Positions 26,568 to 34,806 of a stretch of DNA of 64,000 nt are shown here, piece by piece (the first letter of the stretch is position 1; every line of letters begins with the position of its first letter). The translations under genes and the position numbers were made by a program. Under the pieces are notes generated by a model. That model was not told where the DNA came from and searched no databases. It saw nothing but the letters and a program-made list of their open reading frames with translations. The stretch is from Ferrimonas sp. YFM (GTDB lineage Bacteria; Pseudomonadota; Gammaproteobacteria; Enterobacterales; Shewanellaceae): contig NZ_AP027368.1 in NCBI RefSeq assembly GCF_030296015.1, positions 1,426,001 through 1,490,000 of the forward strand, read 5' to 3'.

Positions 26568-27728
26568 TTGGTAAATCAAGCTCCTACGAATCTGAGGTGG
26601 ATTTTGCAGGGAAACTGGCTACTGATCATGGCCGCCGTGACTCTGGTGACGGCACTTCGAAACGTCGGGTTGATGGCCAGGCATATCATCTTGTTAACAG
26701 TTGGCTTACTTGTGGGTCAACTTGTCAGTACATTCCAGTGGCAGACAGGCATCACCGCGACCGGGCTGACCCAAACCATCTACTACCTGATATTGCCCTG
26801 GTTGCTGGTGCATGCGGCCCAGATGATCTCCCGCCGGCGGCTGCGTTTGCTTTGGCCATGGGTGGTGGTTCCCGCCACTCTGGTGTTTCTGCTGACCCTG
26901 GCAGTGGTGAGCCTGGGGCTCTTTGTGCTGATCGACCATCCCGGCTTTCCATTGATCTCGGCCCTGATTGCCGCACTTTTGCTGGCTGCGTCCGATCCCA
27001 GTTGGAGCAGCCAGCTGGTGCAGCGACAGCGCTCTCTGCTGGTACTGCTCGAGGGAGAAGGGATCTGGGTCGAGTTCTTTGCCCTGGTCGGGTTGATGGT
27101 TCTGATCAAGGCCGGGTCACTGGAAGAGCTTCGTATTGCAGAGTTTGCCCTGACCTTTACCCGGCTCCTGGTGAGCTCGTTGCTGCTGGCCTGGTTGCTC
27201 TCCTATATTGTCCGTCCGTTGATCAGGTGGAACCCCGGGCTGACTCTGCCTTTGGCCTACCTGAGTTTTTGGGGGGCCGAGTGGGCCCTGGGCCTGCCGG
27301 GTGCGGCGGTGTGTCTGTTGCTGGTGCTGTTGAGTCGGCCACAACTGGCCAGGGGCGGGAGTCAAAGCATCGAAGAGGGAGCACGCCTGGGGGCGGATCT
27401 TCTGGTGTTGATTCTGGGGTTCTCCTTGACCCTCTCCATGTTTACCGAACGCTACTGGGTGATGCTGGCAGCCATTGGCCTGTGTCTGCTGGCCAGGTTG
27501 CCTGTGCTTTGGGCCACCACTCGAGGGCTCAACCACCCGTTGACCCAAAACTCGGCCTCGCTGTGGTGGCAACTTCCGGTGCATGGACCTGTGACCCTGG
27601 CTTTGGTGCTCTCCATTCCCGTGTCGGTGACCGCCTGGTGGACCATACAGGCGGCCTGTTATGGGGTGATTCTGTTTGAGTTATTGATTCAACGCCCATT
27701 GGCGGCCCGCTCTGTGAGCGGATCGTGA
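26568..27728 (+). CDS. CPA1-like antiporter-fold membrane protein with altered motifs
   Basis: A 386-residue protein with 10 to 12 predicted membrane segments, matching the Na+/H+ exchanger fold in layout. Where active CPA1 members have SPTDP it has AASDPS (about residue 141), keeping the Asp. Where they have GESLxND it has EGEGIWVE, so the Asn-Asp pair is lost and a Glu follows. The late glycine-rich GGLRG region is replaced by VHGPVTLALVLSIP. It may transport with changed stoichiometry or have another role. The start is uncertain: TTG 26568 gives the longest frame; TTG 26604, close behind GAGGTGG, and ATG 26628 are in frame. Confidence 0.7.
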   Translation: MVNQAPTNLRWILQGNWLLIMAAVTLVTALRNVGLMARHIILLTVGLLVGQLVSTFQWQTGITATGLTQTIYYLILPWLLVHAAQMISRRRLRLLWPWVVVPATLVFLLTLAVVSLGLFVLIDHPGFPLISALIAALLLAASDPSWSSQLVQRQRSLLVLLEGEGIWVEFFALVGLMVLIKAGSLEELRIAEFALTFTRLLVSSLLLAWLLSYIVRPLIRWNPGLTLPLAYLSFWGAEWALGLPGAAVCLLLVLLSRPQLARGGSQSIEEGARLGADLLVLILGFSLTLSMFTERYWVMLAAIGLCLLARLPVLWATTRGLNHPLTQNSASLWWQLPVHGPVTLALVLSIPVSVTAWWTIQAACYGVILFELLIQRPLAARSVSGS

Positions 27729-27834
27729 TTCTGGAAAGCTGGTTCCAAGGGGGGAATGCAGATGTGATGGGTGCCCGGAGAGTTTGATTGACCTTAAGTA
27801 AAATACCCCTTTGGGTTTCTGCTTTACAGGTCAA

Positions 27835-28593
27835 ATGCCAATGCGCTGTCCCCATACCGATGCCCTCAGGGTGAAATGTCAGGCCGTCCTCGATGTGACC
27901 GAGGGGATGATCGATCAGCAGGGGTTGATCTCATTTAAGCTCTCTCAGGTCGCCAAGGAGGCGGAGATCGCCAACTCCACCTTCTATAAGCTGTTTGAGA
28001 GCAAGGAAGACCTGCTGGTGTGCTGCTTCATGCGCAATGCCACCTGCAACCACTTCGATGATTTCGAAGCCCTGCATCCGGGCATGTCCGCCATAGAGCG
28101 GGTTCTGCTGCCGATTATCTTTACCTTCGAGGCCACCTATTTCTCTCCAAGCTTCAATCTGGTTCGTCAGGTGGCGGTCAACAGCCGGGTGTGGCGCCTG
28201 GCCAGTGCCGACAAGGCCAAGGCGTTTGAGAATCGCATTAACCTCTATTGGGAGAGGATCACCGGATACCTGAAGCAGGCGGTAACCGAGGGGGAGTTGG
28301 TGGCGTCTGACGACGAGGTGAGGGAGCTGGCCCAGGCGATCACCTTCTACCTGAGCGGTGCCCTGTCCGCCTATGAGTGCCGCCTCATTGGCAAAGAGTT
28401 CCTGCAGGAGAAGCGCCAGACTCTGTTCCGGCAGCTGCAGAATGTGTTTAAACCCTACGGCTGGCGTGAGCCTCTGACCCTGGCGCTGTTTGAGCGGGTG
28501 GGGGTTCGGGTGCACATGTACTACCAGGCCAATCGCCGTGACTTCAACAGCTGTGCCCGCTGCATGGCGATGCAGGAGAAGCTGGGCGGCTGA
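27835..28593 (+). CDS. TetR family regulator, cysteine-rich
   Basis: A 252-residue repressor-type protein. The helix-turn-helix lies at about 20-65 with LSQVAKEAEIANSTFYKLFESKEDLL. The ligand domain is unusual for its cysteines: at least eight in the protein, including a Cys-Cys pair after the DNA-binding domain, ATCNHF, and a C-terminal CARCMAM. This could allow redox or metal sensing, which is inference. The ATG at 27835 has AGG four bases upstream; the frame opens at 27811. It is convergent with the flavoprotein-cytochrome-cupin-porin operon and is the obvious candidate to regulate it. Confidence 0.87.
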   Translation: MPMRCPHTDALRVKCQAVLDVTEGMIDQQGLISFKLSQVAKEAEIANSTFYKLFESKEDLLVCCFMRNATCNHFDDFEALHPGMSAIERVLLPIIFTFEATYFSPSFNLVRQVAVNSRVWRLASADKAKAFENRINLYWERITGYLKQAVTEGELVASDDEVRELAQAITFYLSGALSAYECRLIGKEFLQEKRQTLFRQLQNVFKPYGWREPLTLALFERVGVRVHMYYQANRRDFNSCARCMAMQEKLGG

Positions 28594-28654
28594 GTTCAGT
28601 GGCACAGATGAGTGGGCTCCCTCCGGGGAGCATTTCCTTTATATGGGGGGAAAT

Positions 28655-28680
28655 AAAAAAGGCTCCCTTGCGGGAGCCTT
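28655..28680 (-). terminator. terminator of the flavoprotein-cytochrome-cupin-porin operon
   Basis: AAGGCTCCC-TTGC-GGGAGCCTT is a nine-pair stem with a tetraloop; read leftward it runs into TTTTTTATTT. It lies 34 bases past the porin stop. Confidence 0.88.
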
Positions 28681-28713
28681 GGCGTGTGTCAGGAGTTGAG
28701 TGTTACTTCAGCC

Positions 28714-29841
28714 TTAGAAGTAGTAGCCGAAGTTGATGTTGATGCGCTGATCCCAGCCGTCGCCTGCTTCCTTGAGGCCAACGTGGTCATCCATCTCGGT
28801 GGAGAAGGTCATGTTCTTGCCCATAACGAAATCCGCCATGATGTAAAGAGGACCGGCGGCGATGGCTGCACCGGTGACGTTCTGGTAGCTGTTGTCATAG
28901 CTGTCGTCGTCGGTGTCAGGGGTCATCACGCCGAAATCGTTGTAGATCTTCACGCTGCCCCAGTCGGTGGCAATGGTTTTGGCGATGTTGAAGTTGTAGG
29001 CCTGGCCCTTGGCGGCGATCTCGTACTGCCAGCTCACCACGGAAACGCCGATCTTGTTGGGATCTACGCCCTCCTGGTTTTTGGCATCGTACTCATACTG
29101 CATCGCCTGCAGCTGGATGTTCCACCCGTTGAAGCTGGAGTCCAGGTGAGCGGCGATGGCGTAGCGGTCGCCATTGTCTTCGGTCTTGCTGTTGTAGATC
29201 TGACCCCACTGCACCGAACCACCTATGGTGGTGCTGCCGCCGTCGTGCTCCAGGGTGTAGGTCTGGCGCAGGTTCAGCTGGTTGGTCTCTTCGTTGTAGT
29301 ACTCGGTGCCGTTGATGGTGCCGGTGTACAGGTCGGTGGCGTAGCGCTTGTTCTCGGATGCGCCGTACTCAGGGTTCTTGTAGAAGCCCAGGTCGGTGTG
29401 CCACTCGCCGTTGTCGAAGGTGGCCTTGATGCCCACATCATGGTCATCCTCGAAGCCCAGGTAGTAGGGGATACCGAACCACCAGCTGTTGGAGATGAAG
29501 TCGCGGTTACCGAAGGGCACCTTGTTGATGCCGAACTGGATCTGCCATTCCGGGGTGGCGTCGTAGTAGCCGTAGCCGTACTTGATGTAGTGGGTGCCTG
29601 AGGTGAAGCGGTATTCGGAGGAGAGGCCCCAGTCGCCGTGCTTGCCGTTGAACTTGATGGCGGCCATGTCGAAGGTCAGGTCACCGGCCTTGTCCTTGGA
29701 GCTGTCGCTGTAGAACTTCAGGCCGTAGTTCACCCGTACGGCACCGCCGACGCTGATGCCGTCTTCCTGGGCCTGGGCCACAGGGTTGAGCAGGGCGAAG
29801 ATGGCGCCTGCCACCAGGGAAAGCTTGGTTGCGTGTTTCAT
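28714..29841 (-). CDS. outer-membrane porin-like beta-barrel protein
   Basis: A 375-residue exported protein. The signal peptide ends at AQA, then alternating polar and hydrophobic strands rich in Tyr, Trp, Gly and Asp follow to a C-terminal NFGYYF, the aromatic ending recognised by the BAM complex. It resembles phosphate-selective or trimeric porins by pattern; no specific ligand can be named. The start was moved from 29871 to the Met at 29841, where the signal peptide begins and AAGGCAG lies upstream. It is the last gene of the operon, 60 bases after the cupin gene, so it probably admits the operon's substrate. Confidence 0.82.
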   Translation of the reverse strand: MKHATKLSLVAGAIFALLNPVAQAQEDGISVGGAVRVNYGLKFYSDSSKDKAGDLTFDMAAIKFNGKHGDWGLSSEYRFTSGTHYIKYGYGYYDATPEWQIQFGINKVPFGNRDFISNSWWFGIPYYLGFEDDHDVGIKATFDNGEWHTDLGFYKNPEYGASENKRYATDLYTGTINGTEYYNEETNQLNLRQTYTLEHDGGSTTIGGSVQWGQIYNSKTEDNGDRYAIAAHLDSSFNGWNIQLQAMQYEYDAKNQEGVDPNKIGVSVVSWQYEIAAKGQAYNFNIAKTIATDWGSVKIYNDFGVMTPDTDDDSYDNSYQNVTGAAIAAGPLYIMADFVMGKNMTFSTEMDDHVGLKEAGDGWDQRININFGYYF

Positions 29842-29901
29842 TGTATTCACTGCCTTAATCCGAGCCGGCAAGGCCGGCTCAAAAATCTGATACGTCGTTT
29901 T

Positions 29902-30639
29902 TTATTTTTCGAACTTGTCTTGGTTGGTGCCGTAGGGGCCTAGGTCCATGGCGGCCTTACGCAGGGCGTCAACCCGGTCGAAGGCCTCTTCGGCAACCCG
30001 CAGGTTCTTCACGTCTTTACGCCAGTAGTACTTGAAGCCATCGAAGTGGGCGTTTTGGGGGTACCAGTACATCACGCCGAAGCCTTCCTCTTCGGTGATG
30101 GGGGTGTTGTGGATGGTGTTGCCTGGGATGTAGAAGTACATGCCCTTCTCCATCCACTTGTACTGGCCGTCCGCCAGGGTACGGGCGCGGCCGGAAACGG
30201 CGTAGTAGCACTCAGGCTGACCGTGGAAGTGGGGGGCGTGATCAGACTTGCCGCCATTGGTGATGCCGATTACCACAGGGGCGTCGGACAGCTCCTTCCA
30301 CAGGTAGCCAACCGGAGCGTTTTCCAGTTTGCAGTCTTCTGCTTCCATGATGTTGCCGTCGTCGTCCATGGTCTTACAGAAACGCTGGTCTTTGGCTATG
30401 GAGTCGTTGGACTTGATGGTGTTGAAATCCACACGGCCCGCTTCCCAGTCGGCGATGTACTGCTCAACCAGAGGGTCGCGGCACTGCTCAGGCATGGTGG
30501 CCTGGGGAGAGTAGGGGGTGGAATCATATGGGATGGCGGTCGCCTGCTGGTAGGGCAGCTGGGCGTGTTCCAGGTGGGCGTTGGCCATAACGGAACCGGA
30601 GCACAGGGCGCCGAGGATCAGTGCGAGTTTCTTCATCAT
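29902..30639 (-). CDS. secreted cupin-domain enzyme
   Basis: A 245-residue periplasmic protein with a signal peptide ending near VMANA. An N-terminal helical part (about 22-120) precedes a single cupin. Motif 1 is HFHGQPECYYAVSG, with His-x-His-x3-Glu as metal ligands and Tyr two after the Glu. Motif 2 is GMYFYIPGNTIHNT with the fourth ligand His 34 residues after the Glu. This geometry is that of small cupin lyases, including DMSP lyases of the DddL/Q/W type as I recall them, but is also common in other cupins. AGGAAGAG precedes the tandem Met codons at 30639 and 30636. The substrate is unknown; co-transcription with an alkene-reductase-type flavoprotein suggests it forms or handles an unsaturated acid. 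Confidence 0.8.
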   Translation of the reverse strand: MMKKLALILGALCSGSVMANAHLEHAQLPYQQATAIPYDSTPYSPQATMPEQCRDPLVEQYIADWEAGRVDFNTIKSNDSIAKDQRFCKTMDDDGNIMEAEDCKLENAPVGYLWKELSDAPVVIGITNGGKSDHAPHFHGQPECYYAVSGRARTLADGQYKWMEKGMYFYIPGNTIHNTPITEEEGFGVMYWYPQNAHFDGFKYYWRKDVKNLRVAEEAFDRVDALRKAAMDLGPYGTNQDKFEK

Positions 30640-30700
30640 TCTCTTCCTATATATATTGTTGTGTTTGAGGCGGCAGGCGCTTTGCCCGCCGCCAAATGGG

Positions 30701-31066
30701 TTACATCTCGTCGAACCAGGTGCGGTGGCACTCGGAGCAGACCGGAGCCTTGGTCTGGTGTTCGGCGTGACAGGCCAGGCAGCTGGCGCCCTGGTTGAAG
30801 TGGATGCTCTTGTGAGGGTTGGCTTCCTCGAGCACCAGTTCACGGGTCACCTCGATGTCGTTGATGTTGCCGTGGCAGTCGATGCAGGCGCTGTCGTCCA
30901 CGTATTTGCGGGCGGAGCCTTGATGGCAGGTTTTGCAGCCCTCTTCGTAGATAAACTGGTGGTTGGTGCGGCCTTTGGTGGCCCCCTTCACCTTGACCAG
31001 ATCACCGGCCTGGGCGGTATTGCACAGGGCCAGCATCAGTCCCAGGGAGATCAGTACTCGTTTCAT
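30701..31066 (-). CDS. periplasmic tetraheme cytochrome c
   Basis: A 121-residue secreted cytochrome with a signal peptide ending at AQA and four CxxCH sites (CKTCH, CIDCH, CLACH, CSECH). Additional His residues in TNHQF, NPHKSIHF and AEHQ can serve as distal ligands, giving bis-His low-spin hemes as in the N-terminal domain of flavocytochrome c3. It begins ten bases after the flavoprotein stop and so is co-transcribed. The two proteins together equal the domains fused in Shewanella fumarate reductase FccA; here they are separate chains, as in methacrylate reductase-type systems. Confidence 0.93.
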   Translation of the reverse strand: MKRVLISLGLMLALCNTAQAGDLVKVKGATKGRTNHQFIYEEGCKTCHQGSARKYVDDSACIDCHGNINDIEVTRELVLEEANPHKSIHFNQGASCLACHAEHQTKAPVCSECHRTWFDEM

Positions 31067-31076
31067 GGCGTTCTCC

Positions 31077-32585
31077 TCAGGCGTCCGCTTTGATGGTCTT
31101 GGGCACGATCATGCCCATGGTCAGGCACTCCAGGCAGGAGGTGGAGCTCAGGCGCGCGTGGCCATGTACCCCACCGGTTACCTCTCCGGCACCGTACAGC
31201 TTTTTGATGGGCTGCATGGTGCGGCAATCCAGCACCCGGCCACCCATGTCGGTTTTCAGTCCGCCCATGCAGTAGTGCACCTTGGGCCAGATGCGGCTGA
31301 CCACGAAGGGGGGCTTGAGCTTGACGGCGGTGTCCATCTTGCGACCGAAGTCGGGGTCGGTGCGCTTGGTTACCTGGGCGTTCCACTGAGCCAGGGTCTG
31401 CTTCAGCTCGGCCAGAGGGACGTTGAACTTCTCGGCCAGCTGTTCCAGGCTGTCGACCTTCCAGGCCATCTCGTCGCGCAGGGCGCGGACCACACGGTCA
31501 TCGTCGGGGTGGTCGTTGTAGTTGAACAGCACCAGCGGGTAGGCAGGGGTGCCGTCCTGATGGCGGTTTTTCATGATGGCGGTGGAGCAGGTCAGGCGAT
31601 CGGCGCGCTCGTTCATGTAGCGTTTGCCGCTGAGTACGCTGACGGAGATCCCCTCGTGCCAGCCGATGGAGAGCAGGGCGTTGGACCAGCCGAAACCGCC
31701 CTCATCGGGAGAGCCCCAGTGACCGGTCTGGATCATGTTGAGGTGCACCGGCAGGGCACCGTGGGCCATGGCGGCCAGCATCACTTCGCCGGTGGCGCCC
31801 AGGTGGTTGGTGCCGTCCAGGGTGGGATCCAGAGATGGGTCCACGGCGGCGCGCAGCGCCATGTTGCGGGTGAAGCCGCCGGAGGCGCAGATCACCGCCT
31901 TATTGGCCTTGATGCGAACCAGGGAACCGGTTTTCTGGTCGGGGAAGCGATAGCCGCGGCGCACCACCACACCTTCGACCTCTCCTTCGCTGTTGAGGAT
32001 GAAGTCTTCGATGTAGTGCTGCAGGCGATACTCCACGCCCTCTTGTTTACCCGCTTCATACAGCTTGGTGGTGATGTCACCGCCAGTGCCGTGCTTGGTG
32101 CGGATGGCACGGGCCTTGTTATGGCCGCCCACCTGGATGTTGAAGTTCTTACGGAACTCGACCCCGGCATCGACGCACATGTGGTAGGCGCCCAGAGCGT
32201 GTTCGGCGATCTGAGTCAGCATCGCCTCATCGGCCATGCCGCGGCCGGAGATCATCTGGTCCTTTACCAGCTCGGCCGGGCTGTCATCTTGGATGCCCTG
32301 AGCCAGCTGGATCGGGTTCTTTGGGACGGCGAACCAGCCGCCATTGATGGCGGAGTTGCCGCCAATCACCTGCATCTTTTCCAGGACCAGGACCTTGCCC
32401 AGACCCTGACGTTTGGCATTCAGTGCGCTGGAGAGGCCGGCGAAGCCGGAACCGATCACCAGTACATCAACCTCTTCATCCCATCTGGTGGCGGGGGCAG
32501 CGGTTGCCACCGCGGGCAGGCCTGCTGCCAGGCCACCGGCGGCCAGGCCGGCACCGAGTCGCAGGAATGAACGTCTGTTCGACAT
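31077..32585 (-). CDS. periplasmic flavocytochrome c flavoprotein subunit, fumarate reductase-like
   Basis: A 502-residue Tat-exported FAD protein (SNRRSFLRLG) of the FrdA/FccA family that reduces a carbon-carbon double bond next to a carboxylate. The FAD-binding VLVIGSGFAGLSSA and VLEKMQVIGGNSAINGGW are intact. Compared with FccA, the catalytic Arg is retained in MNERADR and the active-site His in VHYCMGG (VHHTMGG in FccA). The substrate-binding GANRLGGN is changed to GHARLSST, retaining Arg. The substrate is therefore probably not fumarate. It heads an operon with the tetraheme cytochrome, its expected electron donor. No heme motif lies in this chain. Confidence 0.9.
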   Translation of the reverse strand: MSNRRSFLRLGAGLAAGGLAAGLPAVATAAPATRWDEEVDVLVIGSGFAGLSSALNAKRQGLGKVLVLEKMQVIGGNSAINGGWFAVPKNPIQLAQGIQDDSPAELVKDQMISGRGMADEAMLTQIAEHALGAYHMCVDAGVEFRKNFNIQVGGHNKARAIRTKHGTGGDITTKLYEAGKQEGVEYRLQHYIEDFILNSEGEVEGVVVRRGYRFPDQKTGSLVRIKANKAVICASGGFTRNMALRAAVDPSLDPTLDGTNHLGATGEVMLAAMAHGALPVHLNMIQTGHWGSPDEGGFGWSNALLSIGWHEGISVSVLSGKRYMNERADRLTCSTAIMKNRHQDGTPAYPLVLFNYNDHPDDDRVVRALRDEMAWKVDSLEQLAEKFNVPLAELKQTLAQWNAQVTKRTDPDFGRKMDTAVKLKPPFVVSRIWPKVHYCMGGLKTDMGGRVLDCRTMQPIKKLYGAGEVTGGVHGHARLSSTSCLECLTMGMIVPKTIKADA

Positions 32586-33188
32586 GATTTCTCCAAAGTC
32601 GAGAGTGTGTGTGAGATGAAGGTTACGGTGATGCCTGTCTTCGTGCCGTGATGGCGTTATAGAGAAACTGTTCTCATCGATGGAGCCCTGAGCGAACTAT
32701 TTTACTGAGATGGCAGATGGAATTAGAGCTGAGTTGAAATGAATCCGAGTCGGCTCTCAGAACTCGGCCAGAGTGTGGCTTGGATCGCCGAATGTGACTC
32801 TGGTGTTTCCGTGATCCCCTTCAAAAGAGTTTTTTCACTCTTCTCTGATTGGTAAGAAAAAAAGGTTCTGGTCTGGCCAGGTTAATGAAATGTTGCAAAG
32901 TGTTGGTATGAAAGGTTTTCTGGCAAATCACACTGGAAATCGAGCGGTAGGCCGATGAAAAAAACCAAAATCGATGCTGTTTTTGGTTTTTGCTGGAGAT
33001 TATGCCTTTCAATTTGCTAAAGCGTGGCGAATTGTTCGTTGGATTCGGTCTGTGATGATGCATCGGCCTGAAAGCGACAATCATTTGGCCTTTACACACC
33101 AGAAATGGCGGCCTAGGTTGCTCTTTGTCACAGTGTGAGGTCGTGGCCTGAAGGAAGTAATAATCATAACTATCAATGGGTAGAACCT
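32586..33188. other. about 600-base divergent region between the respiratory operon and the subtilase
   Basis: I see no gene. A short stem GAGAA-ACTG-TTCTC lies at 32662-32675, close to where the operon promoter should be, and single TGTGA or TCACA half-sites occur at several points (for example 32792, 32928, 33051), but no full CRP or FNR site. A leftward 92-codon frame at 32821-33099 has no ribosome site or recognisable features. Confidence 0.4.
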
Positions 33189-34766
33189 ATGACTCTGATA
33201 AAGAAAAGTGCCCTGACTGCCACTACGCTAGCGGCTCTTGGCCTGGTGAACCTTGGCCATGCGGCTGAGATGGAACGCTATATAGTGAAATTCAAGGCGG
33301 GTAAGGGGCAAGGCGTGGCGGCCAGCGTGGCCCAGGGCAAGGGCAAGGTCGAGCGTATGCTCGCCAATCACAACGCCATGTCCGTCAGCCTGCCGGCACA
33401 GGCATTGAAGGGACTGCAGAACAATCCCAATGTTGAGTACCTGGAAGCGGATGTTAAGCGGTACATGATGTCCCAAACCGTCCCTTATGGCATCCCTATG
33501 GTGCAAGCGGACATGCTGTCCGACTCTGCCGCCTCCAATACCCTGGTGTGCATCATCGACTCCGGTTATGACGGAGGCCATGAAGATCTCAACCATAATG
33601 GCGCGGTCCAGGGCACCAATGACCCTGGCACTGGCAGCTGGAACACAGATGAGAACAGCCATGGCACCCACGTGGCCGGCACCATCGCCGGTGTCGCCAA
33701 CACTGTGGGCGTGGTTGGGGTGTTGCCCAACAGCAACCTGAACCTGCACATCATCAAGGTGTTTGGTGCCGATGGCTGGGCCTACTCCTCCGGCCTGGTG
33801 GCGGCCCTGGATGCCTGTAAGGCGGCTCAGGTGGACCGTCAGCTGGACCGCATGGTGATCAACATGAGCCTGGGCGGCTCGCGCTCCAACCGCACCGAGA
33901 TGCGCGCCTTCGATCAGGCGTTTGCCGAAGGCATTCTGAGCATTGCTGCCGCGGGTAACGATGGTAACACCCGTCACTCCTATCCGGCGTCCTATGACTC
34001 CGTAGTCTCTGTGGCTGCCATCGATGAGAATAAGGTGGTGGCAGATTTCTCCCAGCAGACTAATCAGGTGGAGCTCTCCGGTCCTGGTGTGGGGGTGCTC
34101 TCTACCGTGCCCATGAACAGCGCCGGCATATCGGATCTGACCGTTGATGGCAGCGCCATCGCTTCTGCCATGATGGACGGCTCGCCCATTAAGTCGGTAT
34201 CCGGGGACTTGGTGGACTGTGGTACTGGTGAGGCCAGTTGCGCCGCCTCCGGTAAAGTCTGCCTGATCGCCCGTGGCAACGTCAGCTTTGCCGACAAGGT
34301 GCTCAACTGCGAAAGCAATGGCGGCATCGGTGCGGTGATCTACAACAACGAACCGGGCATGCTTTACGGCACGTTGGGTGAGGCTGCCACCAACATTCCA
34401 TCAGTGGGGATCAGCGACAGCGACGGCGCGGCGCTGATGGCCAGCCTGGGCACTGCCAACTTGGCGGTTTCCACCGACCATTATGCCTACTTCGATGGCA
34501 CCTCAATGGCCACGCCACACGTTGTGGGGGTCGCGGCACTGGTGTGGAGCAACAACCCGACTTGCAGCAACGCCGAGGTTCGCTCTGCCCTGACCAGCAC
34601 CGCCGAAGACCTGGGGGCGGCCGGTCGTGATGATGCCTATGGCCACGGACTGGTTCGTGCCTATGATGCCCATATGGCTCTGTCCAGCTGCACTGGTGGT
34701 TCAGGTGGCGGGGATACCGGTGGTGGCGGCAATGATAAGCCCGGTAAGGGCAAAAAGAACCGTTAA
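33189..34766 (+). CDS. secreted S8 family serine protease (subtilase)
   Basis: A 525-residue exported protease. A signal peptide (ends at GHA) is followed by an I9-type propeptide (about 23-97; ERYIVKFKAG, NVEYLEADV). The catalytic domain has triad Asp-124 (IIDSGYDG), His-158 (SHGTHVAG) and Ser-439 (GTSMATPH). A protease-associated (PA) domain is inserted between His and Ser (about 310-425), with paired cysteines (VDCGTGEASC, KVCLI, LNCES). The C-terminus is a Gly-rich linker ending in a basic tail (KPGKGKKNR) with no P-domain or sorting helix. The start at 33189 follows signal peptide logic; the ribosome site is weak. It stands alone and ends in a terminator. Confidence 0.93.
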   Translation: MTLIKKSALTATTLAALGLVNLGHAAEMERYIVKFKAGKGQGVAASVAQGKGKVERMLANHNAMSVSLPAQALKGLQNNPNVEYLEADVKRYMMSQTVPYGIPMVQADMLSDSAASNTLVCIIDSGYDGGHEDLNHNGAVQGTNDPGTGSWNTDENSHGTHVAGTIAGVANTVGVVGVLPNSNLNLHIIKVFGADGWAYSSGLVAALDACKAAQVDRQLDRMVINMSLGGSRSNRTEMRAFDQAFAEGILSIAAAGNDGNTRHSYPASYDSVVSVAAIDENKVVADFSQQTNQVELSGPGVGVLSTVPMNSAGISDLTVDGSAIASAMMDGSPIKSVSGDLVDCGTGEASCAASGKVCLIARGNVSFADKVLNCESNGGIGAVIYNNEPGMLYGTLGEAATNIPSVGISDSDGAALMASLGTANLAVSTDHYAYFDGTSMATPHVVGVAALVWSNNPTCSNAEVRSALTSTAEDLGAAGRDDAYGHGLVRAYDAHMALSSCTGGSGGGDTGGGGNDKPGKGKKNR

Positions 34767-34776
34767 CCCGTGAGAG

Positions 34777-34801
34777 GGGCCGGCACCGCCGGCCCTTTTT
34801 T
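34777..34801 (+). terminator. terminator of the subtilase gene
   Basis: GGGCCGGC-ACC-GCCGGCCC is a perfect eight-pair stem followed by six T, eleven bases after the stop codon. Confidence 0.9.
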
Positions 34802-34806
34802 GTGGC

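Noticed and set aside
26525-27679. Alternative 384-codon frame over the antiporter-like gene
   Set aside because: It is one of two overlapping rightward frames; the other gives a coherent membrane protein with exchanger layout, while this one is rich in Arg, Gly and Ser without structure.
30963-32570. Rightward open frame of 535 codons opposite the flavoprotein
   Set aside because: The leftward frame has a Tat signal, FAD motifs and operon context. The rightward translation is compositionally a shadow.
32821-33099. Leftward 92-codon frame upstream of the subtilase
   Set aside because: No ribosome site, no family resemblance, and it lies in an AT-rich control region.
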